DNA of 44,525 nucleotides, from assembly GCA_023664345.1 (NCBI GenBank), contig JAMPFQ010000022.1, forward strand, positions 22,984 to 67,508, written 5' to 3'. Origin of the DNA: Lachnospiraceae bacterium (GTDB lineage Bacteria > Bacillota > Clostridia > Lachnospirales > Lachnospiraceae). The notes below the pieces were generated by a model. It was not told the DNA's origin. It was given only the letters and a program-made list of their open reading frames with translations, and did not search any database. A program made the translations under genes and the position numbers. Within the stretch, counting starts at the first letter, position 1. Every line of letters begins with the position of its first letter. Shown here in pieces: positions 1-8,769 of the stretch.

Positions 1-77
1 CCCTGTACCAAGCAGAGATCTGAGCATTTTTGGTCTCTGCCCTGTACCTCATACCAAGCGGAGAATCAGATGGGATC

Positions 78-1067
78 ATGCCAGAAAATACGAACCAATC
101 CTCTGACAGGAATCACAGACGTGTACAGCGGCTGAAAAAATACATCATCCTGATCCTGACACTGGCCATAGTGATACCCGTTATATTGTGCATCGTCCTG
201 CTCGTCCGGGTTTCCAGCCTGAATCAGACATTGGATGTGTTATCGTCACAGTTGGATGATCTGACGTGGACGGTCAGGGAACAGCAGCAGGAACTGGAAG
301 GATTAACGGCGGAAGTTCATGTGCGCAGGAAAGCAGGCCCCGTTGTCACTGGTCGGTCAGGCAGCTGGCAGGGACATGCAGGACTTGATGGGACAGCCTC
401 ATCGGCATCCGGAGATCCGGAACCACGATCGGATCCGGAACAGCCTTTGCGCAGAGTGTACCTGACGTTTGATGATGGTCCCAGTATCTATACGGATGAT
501 ATCCTTGAGATATTGGACAGGTATGGCGTCAAAGCGACTTTTTTTGTGGTTGGGAAAGAATCGGATCTGGAGAAAGAAGCCCTGACTATGATCGTGGATG
601 GTGGGCATACTTTGGGTATGCACAGCTATACTCACAGATATGCGGAAGTATATCAGTCGGTGGAAGCTTTTGCGGAGGACTTCGTGAGATTACAGAGTTA
701 TCTCTATGAGGTGACCGGAGTGGAGAGTAAATTCTATCGTTTCCCCGGAGGATCCTCCAACACGGTCAGCGATATCGATATGCAGGAGTTTGCTGATTAT
801 CTGGAAAGCCAGGGCGTGCAATTCTATGACTGGAACATTTCTTCGGGAGATGCCTCAAGCATACAGCTTTCCGTTGATACGCTGGTCAGGAACAGTACGG
901 CAGGAATCGGGGAGAACAGCACTTCCATCATACTTTTTCACGATTCCGCGGACAAGCGGACTACAGTGGACGCATTGCCCATCATTATCGAGAGGATCCT
1001 GGCAATGGAGGATACCGTGATTCTTCCGATCACGGATGAAACCGTGCCTATTCAACATATACACTGA
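78..1067 (+). CDS. NodB-type polysaccharide deacetylase, membrane-anchored
   Basis: This protein probably removes N-acetyl groups from a cell-wall glycan (peptidoglycan or another polysaccharide) outside the membrane. Of its 329 residues, about 22-44 form one transmembrane anchor and about 46-80 look like a coiled coil. A Ser/Gly/Pro-rich linker follows, then a NodB domain. Visible NodB motifs are TFDDGP at 130-135 (catalytic and metal Asp), MHSYTH around 181-186 (metal His pair), RFPGGS, and ILFHD near 285-289 (catalytic His). The frame is also open from a TTG at 30, but ATG at 78 gives a normal positive-inside N terminus and is preferred. It lies just upstream of the bactofilin gene. The substrate cannot be read from the sequence. 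Confidence 0.85.
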   Translation: MPENTNQSSDRNHRRVQRLKKYIILILTLAIVIPVILCIVLLVRVSSLNQTLDVLSSQLDDLTWTVREQQQELEGLTAEVHVRRKAGPVVTGRSGSWQGHAGLDGTASSASGDPEPRSDPEQPLRRVYLTFDDGPSIYTDDILEILDRYGVKATFFVVGKESDLEKEALTMIVDGGHTLGMHSYTHRYAEVYQSVEAFAEDFVRLQSYLYEVTGVESKFYRFPGGSSNTVSDIDMQEFADYLESQGVQFYDWNISSGDASSIQLSVDTLVRNSTAGIGENSTSIILFHDSADKRTTVDALPIIIERILAMEDTVILPITDETVPIQHIH

Positions 1068-1096
1068 TAAACGAATGAACGGAGGAGTAGATCAAC

Positions 1097-2374
1097 ATGG
1101 GTTTTTTCTCAGATCTGAGGGAAGATCTGTCGCAGGCGGTCAATGAACTGATGCCTGCGGAAGAACAGATCAGGCCCGGAGGTGAGCAGGCTGCGGCGTT
1201 GTCCGCCGCAGAAGCAAAATCACCGGACCATGCAACAGTAAAAACGCCGGAGCCGACTGCAGCGACGCCTGAAAAGCCTGCGTATTCTTTGGAGGAGATG
1301 CTGGAGAACATTGACAGTTTCAAACTCGACGGAGAGGAGTCAGGCGAGGCGGAAGAATCTCTGCTGGGGACATCAAAACCAGTGAAAGAACCGGTCATCG
1401 CGGAACCTGCGGTGGAGGAGCCGTCCATAGAAGTGCCTGCGGTCGGAGAGCCCATTGCAGAGCAGCCGCCTGTAGAAGTGCCTGCGATGGAAGAAGTCCG
1501 GCAGCAGGAACCGGAAATGCCGCCCGTACCTGCAGAGGGATCATTGGCGGAAAGGTCAATGGCTGAGCTTTCTGTTGAGGAAACGCCGATGGCGGAGGAA
1601 CCTGCAGAGGAAGCGCCGACAATCCTGGAGTCTGTTCAGGAAGAAACTGAGGCTGAGCCTCCTGCTGAGGAGGAGCAGGCAGCAGAGGAAGCGTCTGAGG
1701 AGGATGCTGTTCAGAGAGACACACTGTCAGGGATCCATGAGCAGGTAGAAGAGCAGGAAAAGGAGCCCGTTGAAAGTATGGACACAGTCAGCATGACAGA
1801 AAATAATCAGGAAGAAAGCAAAGGAGCAGAGGAGACAATGGAAACAATGGAGACAATGGAAACAATGGACGCGGCAGGCGAAAGAGTAGCCGCAGACGAG
1901 ACGGCCGTTATCACGGGCGCAATGGTCATCAAGGGTGATATCACCACAGAGGGATCGATCGATGTGATCGGTACCGTAAACGGTAATATCGAATCCTATG
2001 GCAAGCTGAACATCACCGGCCATATCATCGGTAATTCGAAAGCGGCTGAGATCTATGCGGAGGGAGCTAAGATCAACGGTGAAGTTACCAGTGAGGGTGC
2101 TGTGAAGATTGGTGCAAGTTCTGTGATTATTGGCAACATTACCGCTACCAGCGCTGTTATCGCAGGCGCTGTAAAGGGTGACATTGATGTGAAGGGGCCT
2201 GTTATCCTGGATACTTCCGCAATCGTGATGGGCAATATCAAGTCCAAGTCCGTACAGATCAATAACGGTGCAGTGATCGAGGGTATGTGCTCTCAGTGCT
2301 ACGCGGATGTCAGCCCTACTACTTTCTTTGATGAATATAAGCCGGAGCCTGTACGCAAAACAAAGTCTAAATAA
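1097..2374 (+). CDS. Bactofilin (polymer-forming cytoskeletal protein) with long acidic N-terminal region
   Basis: Residues from about 267 to 400 form the right-handed beta-helix of a bactofilin (DUF583), with recurring G-x-I and G-x-V hydrophobic turns. Bactofilins assemble into filaments without nucleotide and often scaffold cell-wall enzymes. The preceding 265 residues are unusual: Glu/Pro/Ala-rich, low complexity, with VEEP- and VPAVEEP-like repeats and a tandem MET triplet repeat just before the domain. Most bactofilins have only short tails, so this extension may be a disordered spacer or interaction arm. GGAGGAG lies 9 nt upstream of the ATG. Only 14 nt separate it from pyrH, so co-transcription is likely. 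The domain call is firm; the tail function is unknown. Confidence 0.85.
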   Translation: MGFFSDLREDLSQAVNELMPAEEQIRPGGEQAAALSAAEAKSPDHATVKTPEPTAATPEKPAYSLEEMLENIDSFKLDGEESGEAEESLLGTSKPVKEPVIAEPAVEEPSIEVPAVGEPIAEQPPVEVPAMEEVRQQEPEMPPVPAEGSLAERSMAELSVEETPMAEEPAEEAPTILESVQEETEAEPPAEEEQAAEEASEEDAVQRDTLSGIHEQVEEQEKEPVESMDTVSMTENNQEESKGAEETMETMETMETMDAAGERVAADETAVITGAMVIKGDITTEGSIDVIGTVNGNIESYGKLNITGHIIGNSKAAEIYAEGAKINGEVTSEGAVKIGASSVIIGNITATSAVIAGAVKGDIDVKGPVILDTSAIVMGNIKSKSVQINNGAVIEGMCSQCYADVSPTTFFDEYKPEPVRKTKSK

Positions 2375-2388
2375 GGAGAATATCCAGT

Positions 2389-3084
2389 ATGCGCAGGATT
2401 CTTTTAAAATTAAGCGGAGAGGCGCTTGCCGGTGATAAAAGGACGGGCTTCGATGAGGAAACTGTCAGAAGAGTGGCGATGCAGGTGAAGCAGCTGGTGG
2501 ATGACGGTATCCAGGTGGGGATCGTGATAGGCGGCGGGAATTTCTGGAGAGGCCGCACCAGCGAGAATATTGACCGTACCAAGGCCGATCAGATCGGTAT
2601 GCTGGCCACCATCATGAACTGTATCTATGTGTCGGAGATATTTCGTTCCGCAGGGATGCGCACCAATATCCTGACGCCCTTTGCATGCGGGACATTTACC
2701 AGGCTGTTTTCGAAAGATGAGGCAGTCAGATGTCTGGAGGAAGGGCAGGTGGTCTTCTTCGCGGGAGGCACAGGGCATCCGTATTTTTCCACGGATACCG
2801 GCGTGGTACTCCGTGCCATCGAGGTGGAGGCGGAAGTGATTCTGCTGGCCAAAGCCGTGGACGGTGTTTATGATGATGACCCCAATAAGAATCCTGACGC
2901 GAAGAAATACGCGGAAGTCTCTATTGATGAGGTCATAGCCAGGAATCTTCAGGTAGTTGACATGACGGCGTCCATTCTGGCAAGGGATAACAGGATGCCC
3001 ATGTGGGTGTTCGGACTGAATGAAGAGAACAGTATTGTCAATACCGTAAAAGGGAATTTTAACGGAACAAAGGTACTGGTATAA
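2389..3084 (+). CDS. pyrH: Uridylate kinase (UMP kinase)
   Basis: UMP kinase phosphorylates UMP to UDP with ATP in pyrimidine nucleotide synthesis, as a cytoplasmic hexamer. The 231-residue protein has the amino-acid-kinase fold hallmarks: N-terminal KLSGEAL phosphate-binding loop, IVIGGGNFWRG glycine-rich loop, GTGHPYFSTDT uridine-binding segment, and AVDGVYDDDPN close to the ATP site. Length is normal for bacterial PyrH. The ATG follows AAGGAG. It is followed 14 nt later by frr, the widely conserved pyrH-frr order. Confidence 0.97.
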   Translation: MRRILLKLSGEALAGDKRTGFDEETVRRVAMQVKQLVDDGIQVGIVIGGGNFWRGRTSENIDRTKADQIGMLATIMNCIYVSEIFRSAGMRTNILTPFACGTFTRLFSKDEAVRCLEEGQVVFFAGGTGHPYFSTDTGVVLRAIEVEAEVILLAKAVDGVYDDDPNKNPDAKKYAEVSIDEVIARNLQVVDMTASILARDNRMPMWVFGLNEENSIVNTVKGNFNGTKVLV

Positions 3085-3098
3085 GAAAGGAACAGACT

Positions 3099-3650
3099 AT
3101 GGACGCAAGACTACAGCAGTATGATGATAAGATGAAAAAGACGGTGGAATTTCTGGTATCGGACTATGCGGCCATTCGTGCGGGACGCGCGAATCCCCAT
3201 GTTCTGGATAAGATCAGGGTGGATTATTACGGCACGCCTACCCCGATCCAGCAGGTAGGCAATGTGAGCGTGCCCGATCCCCGCGTTATCCAGATCGCAC
3301 CATGGGAAAAGTCGTTGCTGAAAGCCATTGAAAAGGCGATCCTGACCTCTGAACTGGGGATCAATCCCACCAATGATGGAAGCGTGATCAGGCTGGTGTT
3401 CCCGGAACTGACCGAGGAACGCAGAAAAGACCTGGCAAAGGATATCAAGAAGAAAGCGGAGGAGGGCAAAGTGGCTGTCCGCAATATCCGCCGGGACGGA
3501 AATGATGCCTTTAAGAAACTGTCAAAAGAAGACGTATCCGAGGATGAGATCAAGCAGCTGGGAGATCAGCTGCAGAAGATGACTGATAAATACATCAAGG
3601 ATATTGACAAGCTGATGGAAGAGAAAACCAAAGAGATCATGACAGTCTGA
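3099..3650 (+). CDS. frr: Ribosome recycling factor
   Basis: RRF works with EF-G to split the post-termination ribosome so subunits can be reused. The 183-residue length is typical. The N-terminal helix with AAIRAGRANPHVLDKI, the VDYYGTPTPIQQVGNVSVPDPR beta domain (read in pieces) and the C-terminal LTEERRKDLAK and NIRRDGND segments are all conserved family features. GAAAGGA precedes the ATG. A hairpin terminator follows at 3687, which partly separates pyrH-frr from uppS-cdsA. Confidence 0.97.
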   Translation: MDARLQQYDDKMKKTVEFLVSDYAAIRAGRANPHVLDKIRVDYYGTPTPIQQVGNVSVPDPRVIQIAPWEKSLLKAIEKAILTSELGINPTNDGSVIRLVFPELTEERRKDLAKDIKKKAEEGKVAVRNIRRDGNDAFKKLSKEDVSEDEIKQLGDQLQKMTDKYIKDIDKLMEEKTKEIMTV

Positions 3651-3686
3651 GGAACTGTTGCAGTGATCTTACGGTAATGAAAAAGC

Positions 3687-3716
3687 GGGGAGTGGAGAAA
3701 AATCCGCTCCCCTTTT
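3687..3716 (+). terminator. Rho-independent terminator after frr
   Basis: A GC-rich stem, GGGGAG paired with CTCCCC, with additional GGA/TCC pairing inside and a short A-rich loop, is followed by TTTT. It lies 36 nt after the frr stop, so uppS probably has its own promoter or relies on read-through. Confidence 0.7.
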
Positions 3717-3777
3717 CCATATGCAGCGCAGACACCGTAGTACAGAGGCGGGACTGGAGCAGGAAGGATGAGGCAGT

Positions 3778-4497
3778 ATGGAGGAAAGATCAAGGATGCC
3801 GCGTCATGTGGCAATCATTCTGGATGGCAACGGCAGATGGGCAAAGTCCAAGGGAATGCCCCGCAATTATGGGCATGTCCAGGGGGCAAAAACGGTGGAA
3901 GTCATCTGTGAGGAAGCATACAGGATGGGGATACAGTACCTGACGGTATACGCGTTCTCCACGGAGAACTGGAACCGGCCCCAGAGCGAGGTGGACGCTC
4001 TGATGAAGCTGCTCCGCAATTATATGAAGACCTGTCTGCAGACAGCAAAGAAAAACCGCATGTGCGTCAGGGTCCTGGGAGAAAAGTCCCGGCTGGACGA
4101 GGATATCCGCACCAGGATCGAAGAACTGGAGGAGGCTACAAAAGATAATGACGGCCTCCATTTTCAGATCGCTATCAATTATGGCGGAAGGGATGAGATC
4201 GTAAGGGCTTCCAGGAAAATGGCGGACAGGATCGCGGCGGGAGAATTAAAGCCGGAGGACGTCACGGAGGAGACCATAAACAGTTTCCTGGATACCGCGG
4301 GGGTTCCGGATCCGGATCTTCTGATCCGGACCTGTAACGAACAGCGGATCTCAAATTTTCTGCTCTGGCAGCTGGCATATACGGAATTTTATTTTACCCC
4401 TGTGCCCTGGCCGGATTTTACAAAGGAAGAATTGATAAAAGCTGTGGAAGCATATAATCATAGAGACAGAAAGTACGGCGGAGTGAAGGAGGAATAA
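3778..4497 (+). CDS. uppS: Isoprenyl (undecaprenyl diphosphate) synthase
   Basis: UppS adds isopentenyl units in cis to farnesyl diphosphate to make the C55 lipid carrier used for peptidoglycan and teichoic acids. The 239-residue protein has the catalytic motif HVAIILDGNGRWAK, YAFSTENW, and a late IRT..EQRISNFLLWQ segment. At this last site the common SGE is CNE, which I recall as usual in Lachnospiraceae and not a defect. The ATG at 3778 is supported by GGATGAGG; an internal ATG at 3796 follows another GGAGG and could be the real start, costing six residues. The stop lies 4 nt before cdsA, implying translational coupling. Confidence 0.95.
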   Translation: MEERSRMPRHVAIILDGNGRWAKSKGMPRNYGHVQGAKTVEVICEEAYRMGIQYLTVYAFSTENWNRPQSEVDALMKLLRNYMKTCLQTAKKNRMCVRVLGEKSRLDEDIRTRIEELEEATKDNDGLHFQIAINYGGRDEIVRASRKMADRIAAGELKPEDVTEETINSFLDTAGVPDPDLLIRTCNEQRISNFLLWQLAYTEFYFTPVPWPDFTKEELIKAVEAYNHRDRKYGGVKEE

Positions 4498-4501
4498 ACC
4501 C

Positions 4502-5419
4502 ATGTTTTGGACCAGATTGTTCAGCGGGATCATATTGTTGGTGATCGCCATCGGTTCCATCTGGCTGGGCGGGCCGGTGCTGACGGCGGTGCTGCTTGTG
4601 GTTTCCCTGATAGGATACCTGGAATTGACGAAAGCCCTGGGTGTGTCTTCCGGGAAAAGGACCATTACCGCAGACAACGCCGCCTCAAAGACCTCGTTTT
4701 TCATGGTGATGCCTGAAATTACGGCCATTGAGGTGATCGGCATGATCGGTACGGTGCTCTATTATGGTGTGATCCATCTGAGGACGGAGGGCGCGAAGCT
4801 GGCAGTGTGGAACGGTTCAGCGGGCACAGTATGGCTTCTGGCCTGCATCGTGCTGGTCTTTCTGGCGCAGCTGTTCGCCTATGTCTTTGCTTTTCCGAAG
4901 TATCAGGCGGAACAGGTGATCGCCGGATTCTTTTCTTTTATGTACGCTCCTGTGATGATGTCGTTCATTGAACTGACGAGAATGACGGGCGCGGGCATCA
5001 TCACGGTATGGCTCATACTGATCAGTTCCTGGGGCTGTGATACCTGTGCTTACGCGGTGGGCAAGCTGATCGGGAAAAAGAAGATCTTTCCCCTCTTAAG
5101 CCCCAAGAAGTCTCTGGAAGGGTGTGTCGGCGGCGTGCTGGGAGCGGCGCTTCTGGGTTTTCTGTACGGAAAGTTCCTGGTCAGCCTTTTTCCCATAACG
5201 GTTGATATTTTTGCCTGGCAGGCGGCGCTGATCTGTGCCCTGGGCGCGGTCATCAGCATGGTGGGAGATCTGGCGGCATCCGCCATCAAGCGGAATAAGG
5301 GGATCAAGGATTACGGCAAGCTGATCCCCGGCCATGGCGGCATCATGGATCGTTTTGACAGTGTGATCGTGACAGCGCCCCTGGTCTACTTTATGACCAT
5401 GTTCCTGATTGTCCATTAA
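4502..5419 (+). CDS. cdsA: Phosphatidate cytidylyltransferase
   Basis: CdsA makes CDP-diacylglycerol from phosphatidic acid and CTP, the branch point of phospholipid synthesis. The 305-residue protein is strongly hydrophobic with about eight membrane segments. The family hallmarks are WGCDTCAYAVGKLIGK, SPKKSLEGCVGG, and the C-terminal signature GDLAASAIKRNKGIKD followed by PGHGGIMDRFDS. Its ribosome binding site, AAGGAGG, lies inside the end of uppS. The usual dxr and rseP follow after a 246-nt repeat-bearing gap. Confidence 0.95.
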   Translation: MFWTRLFSGIILLVIAIGSIWLGGPVLTAVLLVVSLIGYLELTKALGVSSGKRTITADNAASKTSFFMVMPEITAIEVIGMIGTVLYYGVIHLRTEGAKLAVWNGSAGTVWLLACIVLVFLAQLFAYVFAFPKYQAEQVIAGFFSFMYAPVMMSFIELTRMTGAGIITVWLILISSWGCDTCAYAVGKLIGKKKIFPLLSPKKSLEGCVGGVLGAALLGFLYGKFLVSLFPITVDIFAWQAALICALGAVISMVGDLAASAIKRNKGIKDYGKLIPGHGGIMDRFDSVIVTAPLVYFMTMFLIVH

Positions 5420-5430
5420 CAGACAAAAGC

Positions 5431-5508
5431 GTGAGAAGAATTTCTAATGCTCATGCCAGAGGGACATAATGCGGATAAATCCGCATGCAAAGAAATTCTA
5501 AATCTCAC
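5431..5508. repeat. Imperfect palindrome between cdsA and dxr
   Basis: Outer arms GTGAGA (5431) and TCTCAC (5503) and next arms AGAATTTCT (5437) and AGAAATTCT (5491) are inverted copies. Between them is the small hairpin ATGCGGAT-AA-ATCCGCAT at 5469-5486, which recurs almost unchanged at 25061 in the csoR-copA gap. No T-run follows, so a terminator role is doubtful; it looks like an interspersed palindromic repeat. Confidence 0.6.
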
Positions 5509-5511
5509 ACT

Positions 5512-5555
5512 GAAGAACGCCAAGCGAACAGGTTCGCTTTGGGCAGGCGTTCTTC
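5512..5555. repeat. Long two-tier hairpin
   Basis: GAAGAACGCC (5512) pairs with GGCGTTCTTC (5546), and inside it AAGCGAAC pairs with GTTCGCTT across a 2-nt loop. It ends in cccgg without a T-run. A shorter GAAGAA...TTCTTC hairpin sits in the same relative place after the 10456 hairpin, so the pair of hairpins may be one composite element. Confidence 0.6.
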
Positions 5556-5564
5556 CCGGAACCA

Positions 5565-5662
5565 TTGATCAGTATGCGTGCCGGAGCACGCAAGGGGTGT
5601 AAGTTTGAAAGTAAACTTTCAAATATTGATTAGTATGCGTGCTGAAGCACGCAAGGGGTGTA
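5565..5662 (+). repeat. Duplicated 37-bp leader segment upstream of dxr
   Basis: Two direct copies at about 5565-5601 and 5626-5662 share AGTATGCGTGC, a 4-nt variable loop, GCACGCAAGGGGTGTA. Each copy forms GCGTGC/GCACGC; the loops are CGGA and TGAA, so only loop bases differ. Between them is another hairpin, TTTGAAAGT/ACTTTCAAA. The AAGGGG of the second copy is the Shine-Dalgarno of dxr, so the first copy is a decoy ribosome-binding segment without a following start codon. Confidence 0.7.
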
Positions 5663-5665
5663 CAT

Positions 5666-6814
5666 ATGAAAAAGATAGCGATTTTGGGTTCTACCGGTTC
5701 TATCGGTACACAGACGCTGGAGGTGGTGCGCAGCAATCCTGACTTGCAGGTGGTGGCGCTGGCGGCGGGCAGCAGCGTGGCGAAAATGGAAGAGCAGATC
5801 AGGGAATTTCATCCCGTGCTGGCGGCCATGTGGACGGAGGAAGCGGCTGCGGAACTGCGTCTTAAAGTAGCGGATACGGGCGTCAAGGTGGTTTCCGGAA
5901 TGGAAGGACTGCTGGAGATCGCTGTTTTCCCGGAAAGCGGGGTATTAGTCACCGCCATTGTGGGAATGATTGGTATCAGGCCCACGATCGCGGCTATCCA
6001 GGCGGGAAAGGATATCGCGCTGGCAAATAAGGAAACGCTGGTGACGGCGGGACATATCATCATGCCCCTGGCAAAGAGGTGCGGCGTATCGGTACTGCCT
6101 GTGGACAGCGAGCACAGCGCCATCTTCCAGTCATTGAACGGAGAGCCCGCGGATAAGATTGAAAAGATACTGCTGACCGCTTCCGGCGGCCCATTCAGGG
6201 GCAAGAGCAGGGAACAGCTGCAGGAGATCCGGGTGGAGGACGCGTTAAAGCATCCCAACTGGGCTATGGGAAAGAAGATCACCATCGATTCGTCCACCCT
6301 TGTCAACAAGGGGCTGGAAGTGATGGAGGCCAAATGGCTGTTTGGGGTGGATCTTGACAGGATCCAGGTGGTGGTGCATCCCCAGAGCATCATTCATTCC
6401 GCGGTGCAGTTCGTGGACGGCGCCATCATGGCCCAGCTTGGCGTCCCTGATATGAAGCTGCCCATCCAGTACGCGCTGTTCTATCCTGACAGACGTCCCA
6501 TGGGGGGAAAGCGAGTGGACTTTTTTGACCTGGCGCAGGTCACTTTTGAGAAGCCTGACACGGAGACCTTTACAGGCCTGGCGCTGGCCTATGAGGCGGC
6601 CAAAGCGGGCGGGAGCCTGCCCACGGTGTATAATGCCGCCAATGAAAAGGCGGTGGCGCTGTTTTTGGAACGCAGGATATCCTACCTGCAGATACCGGAA
6701 CTGATCGGGGAGGCCATGGAACGGCATAAGGTGATCGAAGATCCCACGGTGGAGCAGATACTGGACGCCGAGGCGGAGACTTACGAATCTATTTCAGGAA
6801 GGATGAAACGGTAA
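5666..6814 (+). CDS. dxr: 1-deoxy-D-xylulose 5-phosphate reductoisomerase
   Basis: Dxr converts DXP to MEP with NADPH, the committing step of the non-mevalonate isoprenoid pathway that feeds UppS. The 382-residue protein starts with the Rossmann motif ILGSTGSIGTQTL and has NKETLVTAG, PVDSEHSAIFQ, LLTASGGPFR and the PNWAMGKKITIDSSTL metal/substrate region. Translation could begin at a GTG at 5639, but ATG 5666 has AAGGGG six nt upstream and gives the family's normal N terminus. rseP begins 3 nt after the stop, so the two are coupled. Confidence 0.96.
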   Translation: MKKIAILGSTGSIGTQTLEVVRSNPDLQVVALAAGSSVAKMEEQIREFHPVLAAMWTEEAAAELRLKVADTGVKVVSGMEGLLEIAVFPESGVLVTAIVGMIGIRPTIAAIQAGKDIALANKETLVTAGHIIMPLAKRCGVSVLPVDSEHSAIFQSLNGEPADKIEKILLTASGGPFRGKSREQLQEIRVEDALKHPNWAMGKKITIDSSTLVNKGLEVMEAKWLFGVDLDRIQVVVHPQSIIHSAVQFVDGAIMAQLGVPDMKLPIQYALFYPDRRPMGGKRVDFFDLAQVTFEKPDTETFTGLALAYEAAKAGGSLPTVYNAANEKAVALFLERRISYLQIPELIGEAMERHKVIEDPTVEQILDAEAETYESISGRMKR

Positions 6815-6817
6815 AAA

Positions 6818-7882
6818 ATGACTCTGATATTGTTTATTCTTATATTCGGGGTGGTAGTTATCGCACATGAGTTCGGACATTTCCTGCTTGCGAAAGCGAA
6901 CGGGATCCATGTGGTGGAATTTGCGGTGGGCATGGGACCAAACCTGATTTCGACGAAAAAGGGAGGCACGAAATATTCCCTGAAGCTTTTCCCCATCGGC
7001 GGAGCCTGCATGTTTGAGGGCGAGGATGGATTGAATGAGAAAGAGGGGGAGCCTGGCGAGGGATCTTTTAACAAAGCCAGTGTCTGGGCCAGGATCTCCA
7101 CGGTGGTGGCAGGACCGTTCTTTAATCTGATCCTTGCTTTTATCGTAGCCTTTTTCATGGTGAACATGAGCGATGTGTTTGCCATCCGGGATGCCATGGC
7201 GGTACAGGTCGCGGAGGGCGGCGGCGCCGAAGCGGCGGGACTGCAGGCCGGGGACAGGATTCTCTCCATCAACGGAGAGAAGGTAAGGCTGTACCAGGAG
7301 ATTTCGCTTTATATGCAGGTTTCCTACCGGGGCGGCGATCTGGAGATCGTCTATGAGCGTGGCGGAGAGCGGTTTACCACCACCCTGACGCCGCAGTATG
7401 ACGAGGAGATGGGAACTTATCTGCTGGGTGTGGTGAACGGTGAGTTCCTGGAGCCGAAAGGGATTGATACCCTGAAATACGCGTGGTATGAGATACGCTA
7501 TTCCGTCAAGGCCACCTATAAGAGCCTGGGGATGCTGTTCCGCGGACAGGTGGGCCGGGAGGATGTGGCGGGGCCCGTGGGCATCGCGGTGAATGTGGTG
7601 GGCAAGACCTATGATGAGGCGAAGGATTATGGCTGGCAGAGTGTCCTGATCAGTATGCTCAATATCGTTCTGATGCTGTCGGTGAACCTGGGGATCCTGA
7701 ACATGCTGCCCGTTCCGGCGCTGGACGGAGGCAGGCTGGTGTTCCTCCTGCTGGAGGTCATCCGGGGAAAGCCTGTGCCGCCGGAGAAAGAGGGCATGGT
7801 GCATTTTGTGGGTCTGGTGTTCTTTATGGTATTGATGGTATTTATCTTCTTTAATGATCTGGCAAATATCTTTATGCATTGA
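6818..7882 (+). CDS. rseP: RIP metalloprotease RseP (site-2 protease)
   Basis: This intramembrane zinc protease cleaves anti-sigma factors and signal-peptide remnants within the membrane. The zinc motif HEFGH is at residues 17-21 in the first membrane segment. A PDZ domain with the GLQAGDRILSINGE loop lies near residues 125-200, and the second active-site motif, NMLPVPALDGGR, is at about 295-306. The length of 354 residues is typical of Firmicutes. Its Shine-Dalgarno GGAAGGA is inside the end of dxr. The usual downstream ispG/polC are absent here; a kinase module follows instead. Confidence 0.95.
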   Translation: MTLILFILIFGVVVIAHEFGHFLLAKANGIHVVEFAVGMGPNLISTKKGGTKYSLKLFPIGGACMFEGEDGLNEKEGEPGEGSFNKASVWARISTVVAGPFFNLILAFIVAFFMVNMSDVFAIRDAMAVQVAEGGGAEAAGLQAGDRILSINGEKVRLYQEISLYMQVSYRGGDLEIVYERGGERFTTTLTPQYDEEMGTYLLGVVNGEFLEPKGIDTLKYAWYEIRYSVKATYKSLGMLFRGQVGREDVAGPVGIAVNVVGKTYDEAKDYGWQSVLISMLNIVLMLSVNLGILNMLPVPALDGGRLVFLLLEVIRGKPVPPEKEGMVHFVGLVFFMVLMVFIFFNDLANIFMH

Positions 7883-7995
7883 TCTCCCGGGCAGAGAGCC
7901 GGATGCCGTGCCTGAACAGACACGGACATCTGGTGTATGCCGCAGGCGGAGCAATCTTTCTTTTTATGATTCCACGGTTGAAAATGAGATGATCG

Positions 7996-8023
7996 TTGAC
8001 TCATGTACACAATTAAATAACAT
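7996..8023 (+). promoter_or_regulatory. Candidate sigma-A promoter for the PP2C-like/kinase pair
   Basis: TTGACT (7996-8001) and TAACAT (8018-8023) are separated by 16 nt, within the 164-nt gap after rseP. The rest of the gap shows no gene. The -10 matches 4 of 6 bases, so this is moderate evidence. Confidence 0.4.
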
Positions 8024-8046
8024 ATGTGACAAAACGGAGGATGTCT

Positions 8047-8679
8047 ATGGAATTTATGTCAGGATATTACAGGCAGAAGGAGGATTCCACGGCTTTACTG
8101 CTGCAGCAGTATGTGTGCCACGGGGTGCCGGTCTGTCTTGGATGCGTCTGCGGCGGGAAGGACTCCGCGGCGGGAATGGCAGGCGGGCTGTTTACCGGGC
8201 TGCTTTTGAGGGCATTTCGGGGGGCTGACCTGTCACAGGCAGTGGAGAAGCCGTCGAGATTCCTGAAAAAGATGGAAAAGCGGATATACAGATGCAGGGC
8301 AGACTGTGATGTTCCGACTGCGTTCTGGATGGCGGGGATCCTGTGCGCAGGGGAGAGTTTCCTGCTTTTTGCAGAGGGAAAGGTGAAAATATCTCTTTGT
8401 AACATTGGATTTGGGCGTCCGTCATTGCATGAGATCAGGGCAGGTGACGGGGAACGGCGGATGCGTATGCTGAGGGGGAGCATGGAGCCGGGAATAGGCA
8501 TACTGCTGGCTTCAGAAAACTTTTACAATCATATTCCCCGGTCGGATATGCAAGATTGTCTGTCAGTGAAGGATATCAATGACTCCGGACAGACACGGAA
8601 GAGAATCAGGGAACTCGGTGAAATGGCGGAACAGCGGGGCGGCAGGGGAATGGGGGCGCTGCTTTTGGAAGTCCGGTAA
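8047..8679 (+). CDS. Divergent PP2C-like protein next to a Hanks-type kinase
   Basis: This 210-residue cytoplasmic protein lacks a confident family match by eye. Several segments resemble the PP2C phosphatase fold: an early LGCVCGGKDSAAGMAGG where PP2C has its Asp-Gly metal motif, ISLCNIGFGRPSLHEIRAG where GDSRAY would lie, GIGILLASENFYNHI where LLLCSDGL would lie, and a terminal RGMGALLLEVR like the DNITVIVV strand. The metal-binding Asp residues of these motifs appear replaced (for example DG becomes EN), so if the assignment is right it is probably an inactive or reader domain. ATG 8047 is chosen because GGAGG sits 6 nt before it. The partner kinase follows 90 nt later. Confidence 0.45.
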   Translation: MEFMSGYYRQKEDSTALLLQQYVCHGVPVCLGCVCGGKDSAAGMAGGLFTGLLLRAFRGADLSQAVEKPSRFLKKMEKRIYRCRADCDVPTAFWMAGILCAGESFLLFAEGKVKISLCNIGFGRPSLHEIRAGDGERRMRMLRGSMEPGIGILLASENFYNHIPRSDMQDCLSVKDINDSGQTRKRIRELGEMAEQRGGRGMGALLLEVR

Positions 8680-8769
8680 GGGAGAGTCGGCTGTTCGCGA
8701 AGGTCAAATATCCCGTCAGCTTGCTGCGGGGTCTTTGACTGTCCGCGGGGATAAAGAAAGGAAATGAAG

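Noticed and set aside
1395..1724. Proline-rich minus-strand open frame within the bactofilin gene
   Set aside because: It is the complement of a Glu/Pro-rich low-complexity coding region with no ribosome binding site.
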